DNA from: Marinicella litoralis
GTDB lineage: Bacteria; Pseudomonadota; Gammaproteobacteria; Xanthomonadales; Marinicellaceae
Length of the DNA stretch: 64,000 bases
NCBI RefSeq assembly: GCF_002591915.1
Contig: NZ_NIHB01000001.1
Span: 90,958 to 154,957 of the forward strand
Direction: 5' to 3'
The translations under genes were made by a program, and so were the position numbers. The notes under the pieces were generated by a model, which worked only from the letters and a program-made list of their open reading frames with translations, ran no database searches and was not told the origin of the DNA. Positions 36,341 through 46,696 of this stretch are shown here, piece by piece. Every line of letters starts with the position of its first letter. The first letter of the stretch is position 1.

Positions 36341-38647
36341 TTAAAAGGCCTCTTGGTATCCTGGTATTGATTGTTTTAGTATGCGTCTGGGGTTCCTACC
36401 AATGGATCCCAAACCATTCAATTGAATTTCTGCGTAAATGCCATTATTCGACTGTCCTTGCTCATCGGTAATATAGTGTCTGGCCATCAGTCTGAATGCC
36501 CAGCAACAATTTTTCCTTTCATAGCCAAATAATGCTTCAATGGTTTTGTTACTGCGTGTTGAGTAATTCCAACGAGCAATGAGTCGATGTTGGTCCTTAA
36601 TGGGTATGACAAATGAAGTATCAAACTGTTCCAATTGATTTCTTCGAAAACGATAAGCAAAATTAAACACACTTTGGTTATCACCTTTTCTTTGTACCCT
36701 GAACAAACCCCTTTCTACTTCAGACTGAGCTTGGTCATAATGGAGACTTAATCCTGCATTCCAATAGCGACTCAAGAAATGATTGTATTCAATCACCAAT
36801 GGAGATTTCGTTAAATCTTCAGGTTGATTGTTGATTTGTACCATTTGATCGTCAAAATATTTGATTTGTCCCACTGTCAAATTCCATTGTTCACGCCCAT
36901 TGGGGTCAAAACTTCGGTGGGTCAGTGCAGCAGAAACTTGATTCATGTCTGACTGCCTGTCAGCACCAGAAAATCGATTGGTTTGAAACAACAAGGATGA
37001 ACCAAACGTCAATTCCCTGCTGTCAAAAATAGGGATGTCAGTCTGATTACGCTCTGGGGCATAAACATAAAACAGCCGCGGCTCCAGTGAATTAAACCCG
37101 CCGTCATCCAACTGCTTTTCAAAGCTCATACCCAAATCCATTGATGCAATCGGTAAGTTCCTGCTCAGATCAGTTCGGTTGTCATCAAATTGATAATGGG
37201 TGCTGCGGTATTGCAACTTGGGTTTGACATAACCCCAGGCATTTGACCATTGTTTTTCAACCCAAGGTCTGATGTCACTGCGCCATGCACCGCCAGAGTC
37301 TTCACGGTAAAAGTTAATAAGCTCTGTGCTGACACCATAGTTAAGCTGCTTTTGATAATCGTATTGGAACCAATTGAATCCAAGCTCTGGCAGTGTCTGG
37401 TAAGGTTCGTTTTGGGTGGTGATTGACTGACTTAAAACCTGAAAATCATTGATACCAGCAAAAAATTGCCAATTGTTTCCTGAACCTTGAACATTAACGG
37501 TACTGCTTAAATAAGGGGTGGACGTGATGTAAGAACTGGAAGAAAAATCTTCATAATACTGAGAGTCAGTGACATGGTTCAGGTTGCTGTTGAAGCGCCA
37601 CCCTCTGGCCAACCTGGTTTGGTGCGTGTAATTGATCAATCCCCTGTCTGAATTTCTTAAATTGTCACTTGGCAAATACGCCCCTTCAAATACACCACGA
37701 CTGCGAGGCGATAAGTAGCGAAATTCAGCACCCAACATCAAACCATGTTCCTGTAAGTATCGCGGGGTTAATGTGGCATCAAACTGAGGTGCTATATTGA
37801 TGTAATATGGCAATGATAAATCAATCCCGGTATTGTCTGAATAAGAAAAGCCCGGAATCAGCAATCCTGTTCTTCGGTCATCATTCAACGGCAGCTTGGC
37901 CCAAGGCAAGTACAAAATAGGCACGTCTTTGAATCGCAAACTCATGCCTTTGAAAGTTCCCACCCCTTCCTCATGATTTAATTCAGCTGTTTTTGCGACA
38001 ATTTCCCAGTCCCTTTGTTGCGGGGCACAGGTTGAAAAAGTCAAACCTGTTAAGCTGGATTTACTTTCGTTCAACAACAAATGACTTGCTTTACCATTCA
38101 TCGCTGAATCGAGAAAAAAGTAATCAACCTGATCTAAATTTGCCGTCATGTCGATGGAGTTGAACTTTGCACTTTTGGCTGCAATTCTTTGGTCTTTGTT
38201 TTGTAACAGCACACCGCCATTGGTATCAAATATTTTTTTGGCTTGGTGGTAATAGATTTCAGGCGTCAACATCCGCAGGTCATTCTGCATAATACAAACA
38301 TCACCTGACAACAAAAACTCGCCTTCACTGATGCGCTGTGAATGGCTGGCGAGAAGGTTAATTTTGTTGTTATTAATTTCTTGATTTAAGCACTGTTGTT
38401 GTACCGGTGACAACAAAATATCAGCCACTGGGCAGTCAACCAAGCTGGCTTGGCTTGTAGGCATGTACCACAGAACCATAAAGCCACACAAAAACATTTG
38501 GGCATAAACTGACCTCAAAGACCGCTTGGCCAGCCAAGTAGAATGAGTGGATTGTGTGCTACAAGTGTTGGTGTCTCTTACTGTGCGAGCATTCTCTTGC
38601 ATAGGGAATGGTTTAAAGCAAAACACTTTTCCAAATCTGTTTTTCAA
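36341..38647 (-). CDS. lptD: LPS-assembly protein LptD
   Basis: The outer-membrane translocon subunit that inserts LPS in the outer leaflet with LptE. The OstA jellyroll (about 90-250) contains SGDVCIMQNDLRMLTPEIYY and the FSTCAPQQRDWEI cysteine segment; the barrel holds CCWAFRLMARHY, whose cysteine pair forms the interdomain disulfides. The longest frame starts at a TTG and gives 768 residues. The hydrophobic signal core (MFLCGFMVLWYMPTSQA) only begins at residue 51, so the true start may be the ATG at 38602 or the one at 38497. No clear ribosome site settles this. It heads the lptD-surA-pdxA-ksgA-bioD run. Confidence 0.93.
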   Translation of the reverse strand: MKNRFGKVFCFKPFPMQENARTVRDTNTCSTQSTHSTWLAKRSLRSVYAQMFLCGFMVLWYMPTSQASLVDCPVADILLSPVQQQCLNQEINNNKINLLASHSQRISEGEFLLSGDVCIMQNDLRMLTPEIYYHQAKKIFDTNGGVLLQNKDQRIAAKSAKFNSIDMTANLDQVDYFFLDSAMNGKASHLLLNESKSSLTGLTFSTCAPQQRDWEIVAKTAELNHEEGVGTFKGMSLRFKDVPILYLPWAKLPLNDDRRTGLLIPGFSYSDNTGIDLSLPYYINIAPQFDATLTPRYLQEHGLMLGAEFRYLSPRSRGVFEGAYLPSDNLRNSDRGLINYTHQTRLARGWRFNSNLNHVTDSQYYEDFSSSSYITSTPYLSSTVNVQGSGNNWQFFAGINDFQVLSQSITTQNEPYQTLPELGFNWFQYDYQKQLNYGVSTELINFYREDSGGAWRSDIRPWVEKQWSNAWGYVKPKLQYRSTHYQFDDNRTDLSRNLPIASMDLGMSFEKQLDDGGFNSLEPRLFYVYAPERNQTDIPIFDSRELTFGSSLLFQTNRFSGADRQSDMNQVSAALTHRSFDPNGREQWNLTVGQIKYFDDQMVQINNQPEDLTKSPLVIEYNHFLSRYWNAGLSLHYDQAQSEVERGLFRVQRKGDNQSVFNFAYRFRRNQLEQFDTSFVIPIKDQHRLIARWNYSTRSNKTIEALFGYERKNCCWAFRLMARHYITDEQGQSNNGIYAEIQLNGLGSIGRNPRRILKQSIPGYQEAF

Positions 38648-38818
38648 ATTAATCTCAAGGCAATTGTAAACTTTTATAATATCTGTTTTACATTATGAAT
38701 CGCGTATTTTAATATGGATGGAGGAAAATGTCCTGTGTGGATATTTATTATTTGTATTAAGTGGTTCCTGTGTGCAGAACATTACAGGTGATGACCACAC
38801 TATTTGGAGTCAACTATC

Positions 38819-39151
38819 ATGGCAGGAAAATTTTGTATTACTAAAGGCAAAGACGGCAAAGATTATTTTGTACTCAAAGCAGGCAATGGCGAAGTGATCC
38901 TACAATCACAAGGCTACAGCTCGGCTTCTGGATGTGAAAATGGCATTGAGTCAGTCAGAACCAATTCTCAAGATGAATCTAAGTTTGAGTGCAGAGAAGC
39001 CAAAGATGGCCGCACTTATTTCGTGTTAAAAGCCAACAATGGTCAAGAGATTGGCCGGTCACAAATGTACAAAACCGACAGTGGCTGTAAAAACGGCATG
39101 GCTTCGGTGGCAAAAAATGCCATTGATGCAACGGTAGTTGATGAAAGATAA
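38819..39151 (+). CDS. YegP-like DUF1508 protein (two tandem repeats)
   Basis: A 110-residue protein, the same length as E. coli YegP. Two copies of the DUF1508 unit are seen, at about 1-52 and 55-105, each with a FVLKAGNGE-like core and a GIxSVRxN-like end. GGAG at 38806-38809 selects the ATG at 38819 over one five codons upstream. The role of the family is unknown; it has been seen among stress-associated small proteins. Each repeat contains a cysteine at the matching position (GCENG and GCKNG), which the E. coli protein lacks. A strong terminator follows. Confidence 0.9.
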   Translation: MAGKFCITKGKDGKDYFVLKAGNGEVILQSQGYSSASGCENGIESVRTNSQDESKFECREAKDGRTYFVLKANNGQEIGRSQMYKTDSGCKNGMASVAKNAIDATVVDER

Positions 39152-39172
39152 GAACGAGTTAACAACTCAAAC

Positions 39173-39207
39173 AAAGGACATTTATGCAAGTAAATGTCCT
39201 TTTTTTT
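39173..39207 (+). terminator. Intrinsic terminator of the YegP-like gene
   Basis: AAAGGACATTTA pairs over 12 bases with TAAATGTCCTTT around a six-base loop, and the stem runs into a long T tract. It begins about 20 bases after the stop codon. Confidence 0.93.
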
Positions 39208-39247
39208 GCTTGTAGATTAATGATCATGAAGACTCAGCTCAGAGCAT

Positions 39248-40024
39248 TTATTGCCCTACCATTCTGGCCAACACTGCGACCGCATTTTCTACATCCGCAC
39301 CCATTTCTGTCGCAATCAAGGGTGAAATATAAACATGAACTTGACCGGCTAAAACATGTAAACCACCGCCTGCAATTTGAGTCCAATAAGCAGCGTCCCC
39401 CACATGATCGATGGCCGTGTTTAATTGATTCTTCTTAATCAGTGACTGTTTTTTCTTTTCTAGTAACTTCTCAAGTTCAGAGTGATCCATCGACTGATTT
39501 CGATCAGTGGTTTCCGCTTTTAATTGTTCAATCTGGGCTTCAATTTCTGCTTGGTTCAGAATTTCAGGTACAAAATTTACCGCCGTTTTTTCAGTGGCTG
39601 ATAAACTGATTATCAACCTGGCTTCATTACTGATGGCACGAGCACTGTATTTACTCGCTTGCCCAAAATCATAACTTTTACCGTTGTCAGTGGCTTGTTT
39701 TCTGTCCTTTAAAGTTTTGTAGCTCCAACTGTATCTACAGGTAACAGCACCGCTGTGCTCTACTTCTGTGGTTATTTCACCGGGTATATTGAACATTTGA
39801 TGTAACGCATCTTGACTCAAAATACCACAAATCGAGTCCTTATTCATATAAGCGCTGAAATCGACGCCTTGGGTAGACACCGGTGGTGTGTTCAGTTGGC
39901 TGGATTCAGCTTGGCTGGTTTTGTTATTGGCTGTTTGTTTGGTGGTTGATTGTTGGTTAGCAGTCGGCGCTTCACCACAACCCATTAACAACAACACGAT
40001 CAAAACCATCACACTTTTTTTCAT
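39248..40024 (-). CDS. Putative lipoprotein, function unknown
   Basis: A 258-residue exported protein. The start at 40024 (MKKSVMVLIVLLLMGCG) is favoured by GGAG eight bases upstream. LLLMGC is a good lipobox, with lipidation expected at the Cys. A low-complexity Gln/Thr/Ser linker (about 22-50) is followed by a folded region with the phrase DSICGILSQDALHQMFNIPG and a Cys in VTCRYSW. These resemble the DUF3558-like or PASTA-free lipoproteins that carry one disulfide, though I do not recognise a family with certainty. It is convergent with the YegP-like gene. Confidence 0.75.
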   Translation of the reverse strand: MKKSVMVLIVLLLMGCGEAPTANQQSTTKQTANNKTSQAESSQLNTPPVSTQGVDFSAYMNKDSICGILSQDALHQMFNIPGEITTEVEHSGAVTCRYSWSYKTLKDRKQATDNGKSYDFGQASKYSARAISNEARLIISLSATEKTAVNFVPEILNQAEIEAQIEQLKAETTDRNQSMDHSELEKLLEKKKQSLIKKNQLNTAIDHVGDAAYWTQIAGGGLHVLAGQVHVYISPLIATEMGADVENAVAVLARMVGQ

Positions 40025-40259
40025 CAACTTGCTCCGACATAAAACCATGATTATACAAATTCAGGGCATGCCATAACAAGTTTCAGTCAGCAACTTGATC
40101 AGCGGCCAATGGGCTGACGGTCAATGAACTGTGCCCACTGAACATGAAATCAAATGAGTCAGTCTAAACTCGCCACATATTCTTGAATAAATACATTATT
40201 TTTCAGTAAACCAATGGAATGCATTTAAAATAGCCACTTTTCTTAATTCAAAAATATCG

Positions 40260-40997
40260 ATGTCTTGGTTTGATAACAATGAAATGTGGGAAGTGTTCTA
40301 CGATTGTATGTTTGACCGCGAAAGTTTCGCAGTGGCCAAAACACAATGCCAACAAATCATCAACTTGGTTGATCATCCAGTCAAATCAGTGTTAGACATG
40401 GCATGTGGTCCAGGCCGACATGTTTTGGGTTTTGCAGCCATGAATATTGAAACCACTGGGGTTGACCTCAGCGGTTATTTATTGAATCAAGCTGCCAACC
40501 AAATTGATCATGAAAAACTGTCAGCAAACTTGGTTCACAGCGACTTGCTGGCTTATCAACCCAATAATAAATTTGATTTAATCACCAACCTCTTCACTTC
40601 TTTTGGATACTACAACAACCCCGCTGAAAACCAACAAGTACTGAACAATGCTTACCAATGGTTGAACCCAAAGGGCACTTTCATCATTGATACTTTTGGC
40701 AAAGAACAAGCGGCACATGCGATGGAACCTGTTCATTGCACCGAATATGACAATGGTGACCTGCGTTTTGAAAGGCCTTTGTTGGTAGATAACATGAACA
40801 TATATTCCAATGAATGGATTTTGGTGCGGGACAACCAAGCCCATCGGTGGGAGTATGAACACTTTGTCTACACGGCCCAAGAATTGACCGCCATGTTGCT
40901 TCAAGCTGGCTTCAAAAATATTGAAATCTACGGTTCATTAAACAAAGCCGATTATGACTTGTCGGCAGAACGCTTGGTGGCGGTGGCCAGAAAATAA
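40260..40997 (+). CDS. Class I SAM-dependent methyltransferase, substrate unknown
   Basis: A 245-residue soluble methyltransferase. Motif I is VLDMACGPGRHVLGFA, followed by the acidic residue of motif II in TTGVDLSGYLL and LITNLFTSFGYY as motif IV. The C-terminal half is beta-rich (WEYEHFVYTAQELTAMLLQAGF). This layout occurs in many uncharacterised methyltransferases of small molecules. It has its own upstream region of about 235 bases and is convergent with mscS, so context does not indicate a substrate. Confidence 0.88.
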   Translation: MSWFDNNEMWEVFYDCMFDRESFAVAKTQCQQIINLVDHPVKSVLDMACGPGRHVLGFAAMNIETTGVDLSGYLLNQAANQIDHEKLSANLVHSDLLAYQPNNKFDLITNLFTSFGYYNNPAENQQVLNNAYQWLNPKGTFIIDTFGKEQAAHAMEPVHCTEYDNGDLRFERPLLVDNMNIYSNEWILVRDNQAHRWEYEHFVYTAQELTAMLLQAGFKNIEIYGSLNKADYDLSAERLVAVARK

Positions 40998-41021
40998 AAA
41001 GGCCATGTGATGACATGGCCT
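40991..41021 (-). terminator. Intrinsic terminator of the mscS-type gene
   Basis: AGGCCATGT pairs with ACATGGCCT around a four-base loop. On the minus strand it runs into TTTTTATTTT, which ends the mscS transcript. On the plus strand no T tract follows, so it is a poor terminator for the methyltransferase gene. Confidence 0.8.
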
Positions 41022-41047
41022 GATTCATGTTAGGCGTCTTATCCGGT

Positions 41048-41914
41048 TTAACTTTCCTTAACTTGATGTAAATGTACGTCTGTTTGTGGGTAAGGGAAAC
41101 TACAACCACCCGCTTCAATATTGAGTTTTATTTGTTCCATCAAATCACCATAAACAGTCCAGTAATCCTCAGTTTTAACCCAAGGACGAACCACAAAATC
41201 AACACTGGATGCGCCCAAGTCTTTCAACATCACCACTGGTTTGGGTTCCTGTAACACCATTTCATGTGCCGAAATGGTCTCCATCAAGATTTTTTTCGCT
41301 GCTCTGATGTCGTCGTCGTAACTGACCCCAATCACCAAATCAATGCGGCGCAGTGCTTCGGTGGTGTAATTGACAATCACATCTGAAGTAATTTGACCAT
41401 TGGGTATAATCAGTTTTTTGTTGTCTGTCGATTGTAGAATGGTGCTGAACAACTTGATCTCAGTGACTTTGCCAGAAGTGCCAGCTACGTCAACAAAATC
41501 CCCTCGTTTAAAGGGTCGGGTCAATACCAGCATCACGCCAGAGGCCAAGTTTGACAAAGAATCTTTCAATGCCAGACCGATGGCCAAACCAGCAGCACCC
41601 ATCACAGCAATCAGCGATGTGGTCTGCACACCCAATTGACCCAATGCCATGACAATCACGGCGGCCAAAATAACATAATAAATGATGTTTTTAATGAAGT
41701 TAACCAAAATGACTTCATTACCGGTTTTGGTCAAGCCTTTACCGGTCATGTTGCTGACTAATTTCGCGATGCGCTTACCCACCCAATAAATCAACAAGGC
41801 CAAAACCAAGGATTGGGCCACATCTATCAGCATTTCAGGATTGGTCAAGTATTCAGAAAATTGAGATTTGATTTGTTGAAACAAACCCTCATTGTTTTCA
41901 GTGTTCTCTGCCAT
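41048..41914 (-). CDS. mscS: Small-conductance mechanosensitive channel (MscS family)
   Basis: A 288-residue inner-membrane channel that releases solutes at hypo-osmotic shock. Three helices are visible in the first 125 residues. The pore helix matches LIAVMGAAGLAIGLALKDSLSNLASGVMLVLTRPF. The Gly/Ala-rich face lines the pore and the PFKRGDFVDVAG loop leads into the beta domain. The cytoplasmic vestibule follows to the C-terminus. Length matches E. coli MscS (286). It is transcribed alone, with a terminator after it. Confidence 0.95.
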   Translation of the reverse strand: MAENTENNEGLFQQIKSQFSEYLTNPEMLIDVAQSLVLALLIYWVGKRIAKLVSNMTGKGLTKTGNEVILVNFIKNIIYYVILAAVIVMALGQLGVQTTSLIAVMGAAGLAIGLALKDSLSNLASGVMLVLTRPFKRGDFVDVAGTSGKVTEIKLFSTILQSTDNKKLIIPNGQITSDVIVNYTTEALRRIDLVIGVSYDDDIRAAKKILMETISAHEMVLQEPKPVVMLKDLGASSVDFVVRPWVKTEDYWTVYGDLMEQIKLNIEAGGCSFPYPQTDVHLHQVKES

Positions 41915-42012
41915 TTAATGCTCCAATATAAAAATAATAAGTATCTTAACAAAACCGCCGTACATTGCATTGTGAAGATCTGGGAAATTTTTTGTAAAAT
42001 GTCCTTGGGTGC

Positions 42013-42621
42013 TTACTCAGACAGAAAAGCCAAGGTCAAGTCTTTGGCTTGTTTGTTGCGCAACAAGCCGAAATGGCTGCTGTGTATTTCGAGGTGCTGA
42101 TCCAACCATTCAGCTTGAGTTTCTGCCACTGCAACGGTGCCGTCACTGGGCCCCAATTTGGGTTCAATGAAACGCCCAAGCCCATAGGGAGAGGTGCCAG
42201 CAATCATCAGTGTGTCACGGTATTTAATGGCAGCACCCACACCCAGGGTTAATGGCTTGGCCGCATGGTTGAGTAAACTTTTATCCCAGCCTTTTTGCTG
42301 TAATTTCTGAGCCACTTTGGAACCATTCAACGGTGTTCCCAACATCACCAGCTTACCCGCTTTATTGATTTTTGGCAGTGCACCGATACTCAAAATACCA
42401 CCCATGGAGTGCGCCACAATATGCACCGTTTGTTCAGGTCGTGAATTAACAAAAGCCGTTAATTGCATCAGGGTTAAAGCAAAAGACTGGCGGGTGGTTT
42501 TGTAACCAAACAAATAAACCTTGAACCCATGGCGGCTCAAGAATCGACGATAGGACACCCAAGTCCATGGCTTCATATACAAGCCATGGACCAGAACTAC
42601 AGCAGGTGTTTGATCAGTCAT
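42013..42621 (-). CDS. Alpha/beta hydrolase, lipase-like
   Basis: A 202-residue hydrolase that starts at the ATG at 42621, where [15 protein letters not shown] opens the fold; a longer frame runs through aspS. The nucleophile elbow AHSMGG carries the Ser, the oxyanion HG lies in VLVHGLY, and His in [11 protein letters not shown] is a likely catalytic base. The family includes esterases and acyl-transferring hydrolases. The start overlaps the aspS stop by eight bases, so translation is coupled to aspS. The substrate is unknown. Confidence 0.85.
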   Translation of the reverse strand: MTDQTPAVVLVHGLYMKPWTWVSYRRFLSRHGFKVYLFGYKTTRQSFALTLMQLTAFVNSRPEQTVHIVAHSMGGILSIGALPKINKAGKLVMLGTPLNGSKVAQKLQQKGWDKSLLNHAAKPLTLGVGAAIKYRDTLMIAGTSPYGLGRFIEPKLGPSDGTVAVAETQAEWLDQHLEIHSSHFGLLRNKQAKDLTLAFLSE

Positions 42622-44389
42622 CCTTTTCAGGTTCAATGACCTGAACATGCACATCTGCCAATTGTGCGGCTTCGATGGTTGATGGTGCATTGGTTAATGG
42701 ACATGCGCCACTTGACGTTTTTGGAAACGCAATCACTTCACGAATAGACTCTTCACCACACATCAGGGTTGCCATGCGATCGACACCAAATGCGATACCA
42801 CCATGCGGCGGACAACCAAACTGCAAAGCTTCTAACAAGAATCCAAATTTTTCTTCGGCTTGTTGTTCACTGATGCCTAATAATTCAAGCACTGATGATT
42901 GCATTTTCTGGTCATGAATACGGATCGACCCACCACCCAATTCAACGCCATTTAAAACCATGTCATAACCTTTTGATAAGGCCTCACCCGGGTTGTTCTG
43001 AAGCGCTTCAACTGAACCCGTTGGTGCGGTAAACGGATGGTGCAAAGCATCCCAACGTTTTTCGTCTTCATTGAATTCAAACATAGGGAAATCAACCACC
43101 CACAAAGGTTCCCAAGTGTCACTGACGCGGCCAATGTCTTGGCCTACTTTAATCCGCAAAGCACCCATAAACTGAGTCACTTCATTGAATTTTCCGGCGC
43201 CGAAAAACAACAAATCGCCGTCTTCTGCTTGGGTTGAAGACAAAATACCAGCCAAAGCATCATCACTGAGAAACTTAACAATGGGCGACTGTAAACCGTC
43301 TTTACCGGCTGCTTTGTCATTGACTTTAATCCAAGCCAGTCCCCTTGCACCAAAACGACGGGCATAAGGTTCATACTCATCAATTTGTTTGCGGGTAAAA
43401 TTGGCACCGCCTTGTGGCACTTTCAACACAGCAACCCTTCCCTTGGGGTCATTGGCTGGTGCCGAGAATACCTTAAACTCTGAGTCTTTAACCGCATCAG
43501 CAACATCGACCAACTCTAAATCAATTCTTAAGTCTGGCTTGTCTGAGCCATAGCGGCGCATGGCTTCGGCATAAGTCATTCTTGGAAACGGATTGGCCAA
43601 TTCAATATCCATCACTTCTTTGAAGGTATCGCGAATCAGTTTTTCAGCCATTTGCAGCACATCTTCTTGTTCCACAAAGGCCATCTCAATATCCAATTGA
43701 GTGAACTCAGGTTGACGATCAGCACGCAAGTCTTCATCACGGAAACACCGTGCAATTTGATAATAACGATCCATTCCAGACATCATCAACAATTGTTTGA
43801 ACAATTGAGGCGATTGGGGCATCGCATAAAATTGGCCTGGGTTCATCCGTGATGGCACCAGAAAGTCACGGGCGCCTTCAGGTGTGGCTTTGGTTAAAAT
43901 TGGGGTTTCAATGTCTAAAAATTCACTTTGGTGTAAATGATTGCGCAAAGCATGGGTCAACTTGGAACGCAGGCGCATGTTGTGTTGCATGTTGTCGCGT
44001 CGCAAGTCTAAATATCGGTATTGTAAGCGAACGTTTTCACCTGGGTTTTCATCCAACATGAAAGGCAAAGGCTTGGATGGGTTCAATACATGGTACTCAT
44101 CCACCACCACTTCGATTTGACCGGTGGCCAACTTTGAATTCCCTTGTCCATCGGGGCGGTTTCTGACCATACCCTTAACCCGCAAACAGTACTCATACCT
44201 GGCACCATCAGCAATTTTAAAGGCCGCTTCATTATCCGGCTCAACCACCACTTGTACCAATCCTGTGTGGTCTCTTAAATCGATAAAAATAACGCCGCCG
44301 TGGTCGCGTCTGTTGCCAACCCAGCCACAAACTTCAACTTGTTGATCCAGGTATTTTTCCGTGACCTGACCACAAAATTCATTCCGCAT
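42614..44389 (-). CDS. aspS: Aspartyl-tRNA synthetase
   Basis: A 591-residue class IIb synthetase. The N-terminal OB fold for anticodon binding (about 1-110, [15 protein letters not shown]) is followed by the catalytic domain. Motif 2 is [25 protein letters not shown] in the usual place and motif 3 is [13 protein letters not shown]. The bacterial GAD insertion (about 290-420) is present, as in E. coli AspRS (590 residues). The gene overlaps a lipase-like hydrolase gene by eight bases. Confidence 0.98.
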   Translation of the reverse strand: MRNEFCGQVTEKYLDQQVEVCGWVGNRRDHGGVIFIDLRDHTGLVQVVVEPDNEAAFKIADGARYEYCLRVKGMVRNRPDGQGNSKLATGQIEVVVDEYHVLNPSKPLPFMLDENPGENVRLQYRYLDLRRDNMQHNMRLRSKLTHALRNHLHQSEFLDIETPILTKATPEGARDFLVPSRMNPGQFYAMPQSPQLFKQLLMMSGMDRYYQIARCFRDEDLRADRQPEFTQLDIEMAFVEQEDVLQMAEKLIRDTFKEVMDIELANPFPRMTYAEAMRRYGSDKPDLRIDLELVDVADAVKDSEFKVFSAPANDPKGRVAVLKVPQGGANFTRKQIDEYEPYARRFGARGLAWIKVNDKAAGKDGLQSPIVKFLSDDALAGILSSTQAEDGDLLFFGAGKFNEVTQFMGALRIKVGQDIGRVSDTWEPLWVVDFPMFEFNEDEKRWDALHHPFTAPTGSVEALQNNPGEALSKGYDMVLNGVELGGGSIRIHDQKMQSSVLELLGISEQQAEEKFGFLLEALQFGCPPHGGIAFGVDRMATLMCGEESIREVIAFPKTSSGACPLTNAPSTIEAAQLADVHVQVIEPEKDD

Positions 44390-44619
44390 GATAATTAAAC
44401 CTTAAAGTTTATTAAAAAAGCAGGCAATTTTACCTTATCCCCACCTTCAGATAACACCTATTTATGGCCAAAAACGTCCAAATAGCGGTAAGAAAGGGTA
44501 ATTAAAAGTGATGTGCTTCACAAATCTGCTATTTTTAGGTTAAGCTGATATTCAAACCATATACTTACAATGTAAGCTCGAACAAAGAAAAACCGAGTTA
44601 ATTGGTTTGGGAAAAGATT

Positions 44620-46518
44620 ATGCCAGAAGAAAATATGAATAAAAAGTTTGGTCACTACGAAGTGGTTTCAGAATTAGGTCGAGGCGGCATGGGTGTTGTT
44701 TACAAGGCCTGGGAACCTTCTTTGAACAGACATGTGGCGATCAAGGCTTTGGGCGAGCATTTACTCGGTGATGAAGGTTTGATAGAACGTTTCACCCGTG
44801 AGGCCAAAAGCATGGCAGCCATCAACCACCCCAACGTCATTCAAGTGTTTTTTATTGGCATGGAACAAAGACAACCCTACTTTGCGATGGAATTCATTGA
44901 AGGTGTTTCATTGGACGATTTGTTGCGCGGAAACAATGTGCTTTCAGTCCCTCATGCCAAAGAAATTTTACGCCAAGCTTGTTCAGGTTTAGCCGTAGCC
45001 CATGATCGCGACCTGGTCCATCGGGACATCAAACCTGCCAACTTAATGATATGTGATGATGGCACCGTTAAAGTGGTCGATTTTGGCATTGCACAAACCC
45101 GTGAATATGGCGATAAATTAACCAACACCGGCGAATTTGTTGGCACCCCAGGCTACCTGTCACCAGAAGTTTGCACCGGTAAAGAAGTGGACGCCCGTTC
45201 TGATATTTTTGCTTTGGGCATCGTATTTTACGAAATGCTGGCTGGCAAAGTTCCGTTTGAAAATGAAAGCCCCTTGGGTCTGATGCTTGAAGTGGTTCAG
45301 GCAGAAATCCCTGACATTCGAGCGATCAACAAAAAAGTCGACAAAAAAACCAGTTACATCTTGGAAAAAATGATTGCCAAGAACCCAGAAGAACGCTGTC
45401 AATCATGCCAAGAAGTCATTAAATTTTTGGGCCCCGCTGTGGCTGATTTAAGTTTGGCAGACATCAAACAAAAAGCCATTTCAGTCAAACCAGCAAAGAA
45501 AACCGCACAGATATCACAACAAGTCACCATGCAATCAAGCACAGTAGACACCATGGTGCCTCAACGCAGGAAAAAATCAAACAAAGCTGTGTGGGGTGTT
45601 TTGGCTCTGGCTGCTGCCGTTGGCGTCGGCGCCATTGGTATTCATGAAGGCTACATTCCTTCACCGTTCAAATCGAACGACTACCAGGCCATGACCTTAT
45701 TGGGTAATGACAGTGATGAAATGCAATTACAAGATGTTAAGCTCAAATCCAAACAAGAATTGGCTGACATCAGCGATGAGTTGAATGCACAAATTGATTC
45801 GGCCAATCAACCCAAAACCCCAGACTCAAATCAGGAAGTGAGCCATCAGCAGTCGGTATCAACAATCGCCGCTCAAAACACCAAGCCGACTCAATTGGAT
45901 TCAACTGTTGCCAACGACAATACAGTGATGACTGACCCGTTAAACCAACAACCAGCCATCATCACTGAAAAAACCATGGCATCCGTCGACAATTCGACCA
46001 AACAGCACAATGGCAACCTTGATCAATTCATTGAAAAGCAAACCAAGCCAGTAATCAGCAAGCCCAAAGTGGTGAAAAAAGACAAAGGCGTGGCAGTGTT
46101 GGTATTTGGTGACCCCGCTGTTGCCAATCCGATTGAAAAAATCATTGAAGCTGAATTGAAACGGGATAACATCAAAGTGTTGAATGAGCAGTTCGTTCCC
46201 GGCATGGCGCAAATCATGGCACAGGGCGTTGATTTGGCCACCATCAAAAGTAAATTAGATGCTTACGGCGGACAAGCCATGATCATTGCCAACGTCAATC
46301 ACATCGGCCAACAGACCTTAGAATACTACGGCCGTCAATCCGTCATGGTCAGCGCCCAATTGGACGTGGACAGTTATGATTTAGCCACCGGCGATTCTAT
46401 CGGCAATGGTTATGGTTCAGAATTAAGTTATACCAGCCTAAATGCCACCGAAACAGCACAAGATGCCGTGATGGAATTCGTTGATCGACTGAAGCAAGAC
46501 ATCAAAAATAAAAAATAG
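44620..46518 (+). CDS. Membrane-bound Ser/Thr protein kinase (Hanks type) with extracytoplasmic domain
   Basis: A 632-residue kinase. The ATG at 44620 is preferred to an upstream TTG because GGGAAAAG sits before it. The glycine loop is LGRGGMGVVY, the catalytic Lys is 42 (HVAIKALG), the loop HRDIKPAN holds Asp136, and VVDFGIAQ carries the DFG. After a juxtamembrane region rich in Lys and Gln, one helix (about 323-342) crosses the membrane. The extracytoplasmic part has a low-complexity Gln/Asn/Thr linker, then a globular domain (about 490-630) with the phrase VAVLVFGDPAVANPIEKIIE, which resembles CsgG/LPP20-type modules. The ligand and targets are unknown. It is not paired with a PP2C phosphatase gene here. 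Confidence 0.92.
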   Translation: MPEENMNKKFGHYEVVSELGRGGMGVVYKAWEPSLNRHVAIKALGEHLLGDEGLIERFTREAKSMAAINHPNVIQVFFIGMEQRQPYFAMEFIEGVSLDDLLRGNNVLSVPHAKEILRQACSGLAVAHDRDLVHRDIKPANLMICDDGTVKVVDFGIAQTREYGDKLTNTGEFVGTPGYLSPEVCTGKEVDARSDIFALGIVFYEMLAGKVPFENESPLGLMLEVVQAEIPDIRAINKKVDKKTSYILEKMIAKNPEERCQSCQEVIKFLGPAVADLSLADIKQKAISVKPAKKTAQISQQVTMQSSTVDTMVPQRRKKSNKAVWGVLALAAAVGVGAIGIHEGYIPSPFKSNDYQAMTLLGNDSDEMQLQDVKLKSKQELADISDELNAQIDSANQPKTPDSNQEVSHQQSVSTIAAQNTKPTQLDSTVANDNTVMTDPLNQQPAIITEKTMASVDNSTKQHNGNLDQFIEKQTKPVISKPKVVKKDKGVAVLVFGDPAVANPIEKIIEAELKRDNIKVLNEQFVPGMAQIMAQGVDLATIKSKLDAYGGQAMIIANVNHIGQQTLEYYGRQSVMVSAQLDVDSYDLATGDSIGNGYGSELSYTSLNATETAQDAVMEFVDRLKQDIKNKK

Positions 46519-46696
46519 AAGACTGCAAAGTGCTTTGCAGCCTATTGCTTGGTTGCAGATAAATTCATAAAATGACACCAGTGGTGCCAAAAATACGGTT
46601 TAATAAGCGGTCAATGCATTTCACCCACAGACGGGCGTAATGAGAACCTATTTTTTTGATGACTTGTTTATTGGCTGACCCACTCACTTGCTGGCT

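Noticed and set aside
46523-46545. A terminator after the Ser/Thr kinase gene
   Set aside because: CTGCAAAG and CTTTGCAG form a stem, but the loop is very short and no T tract follows.
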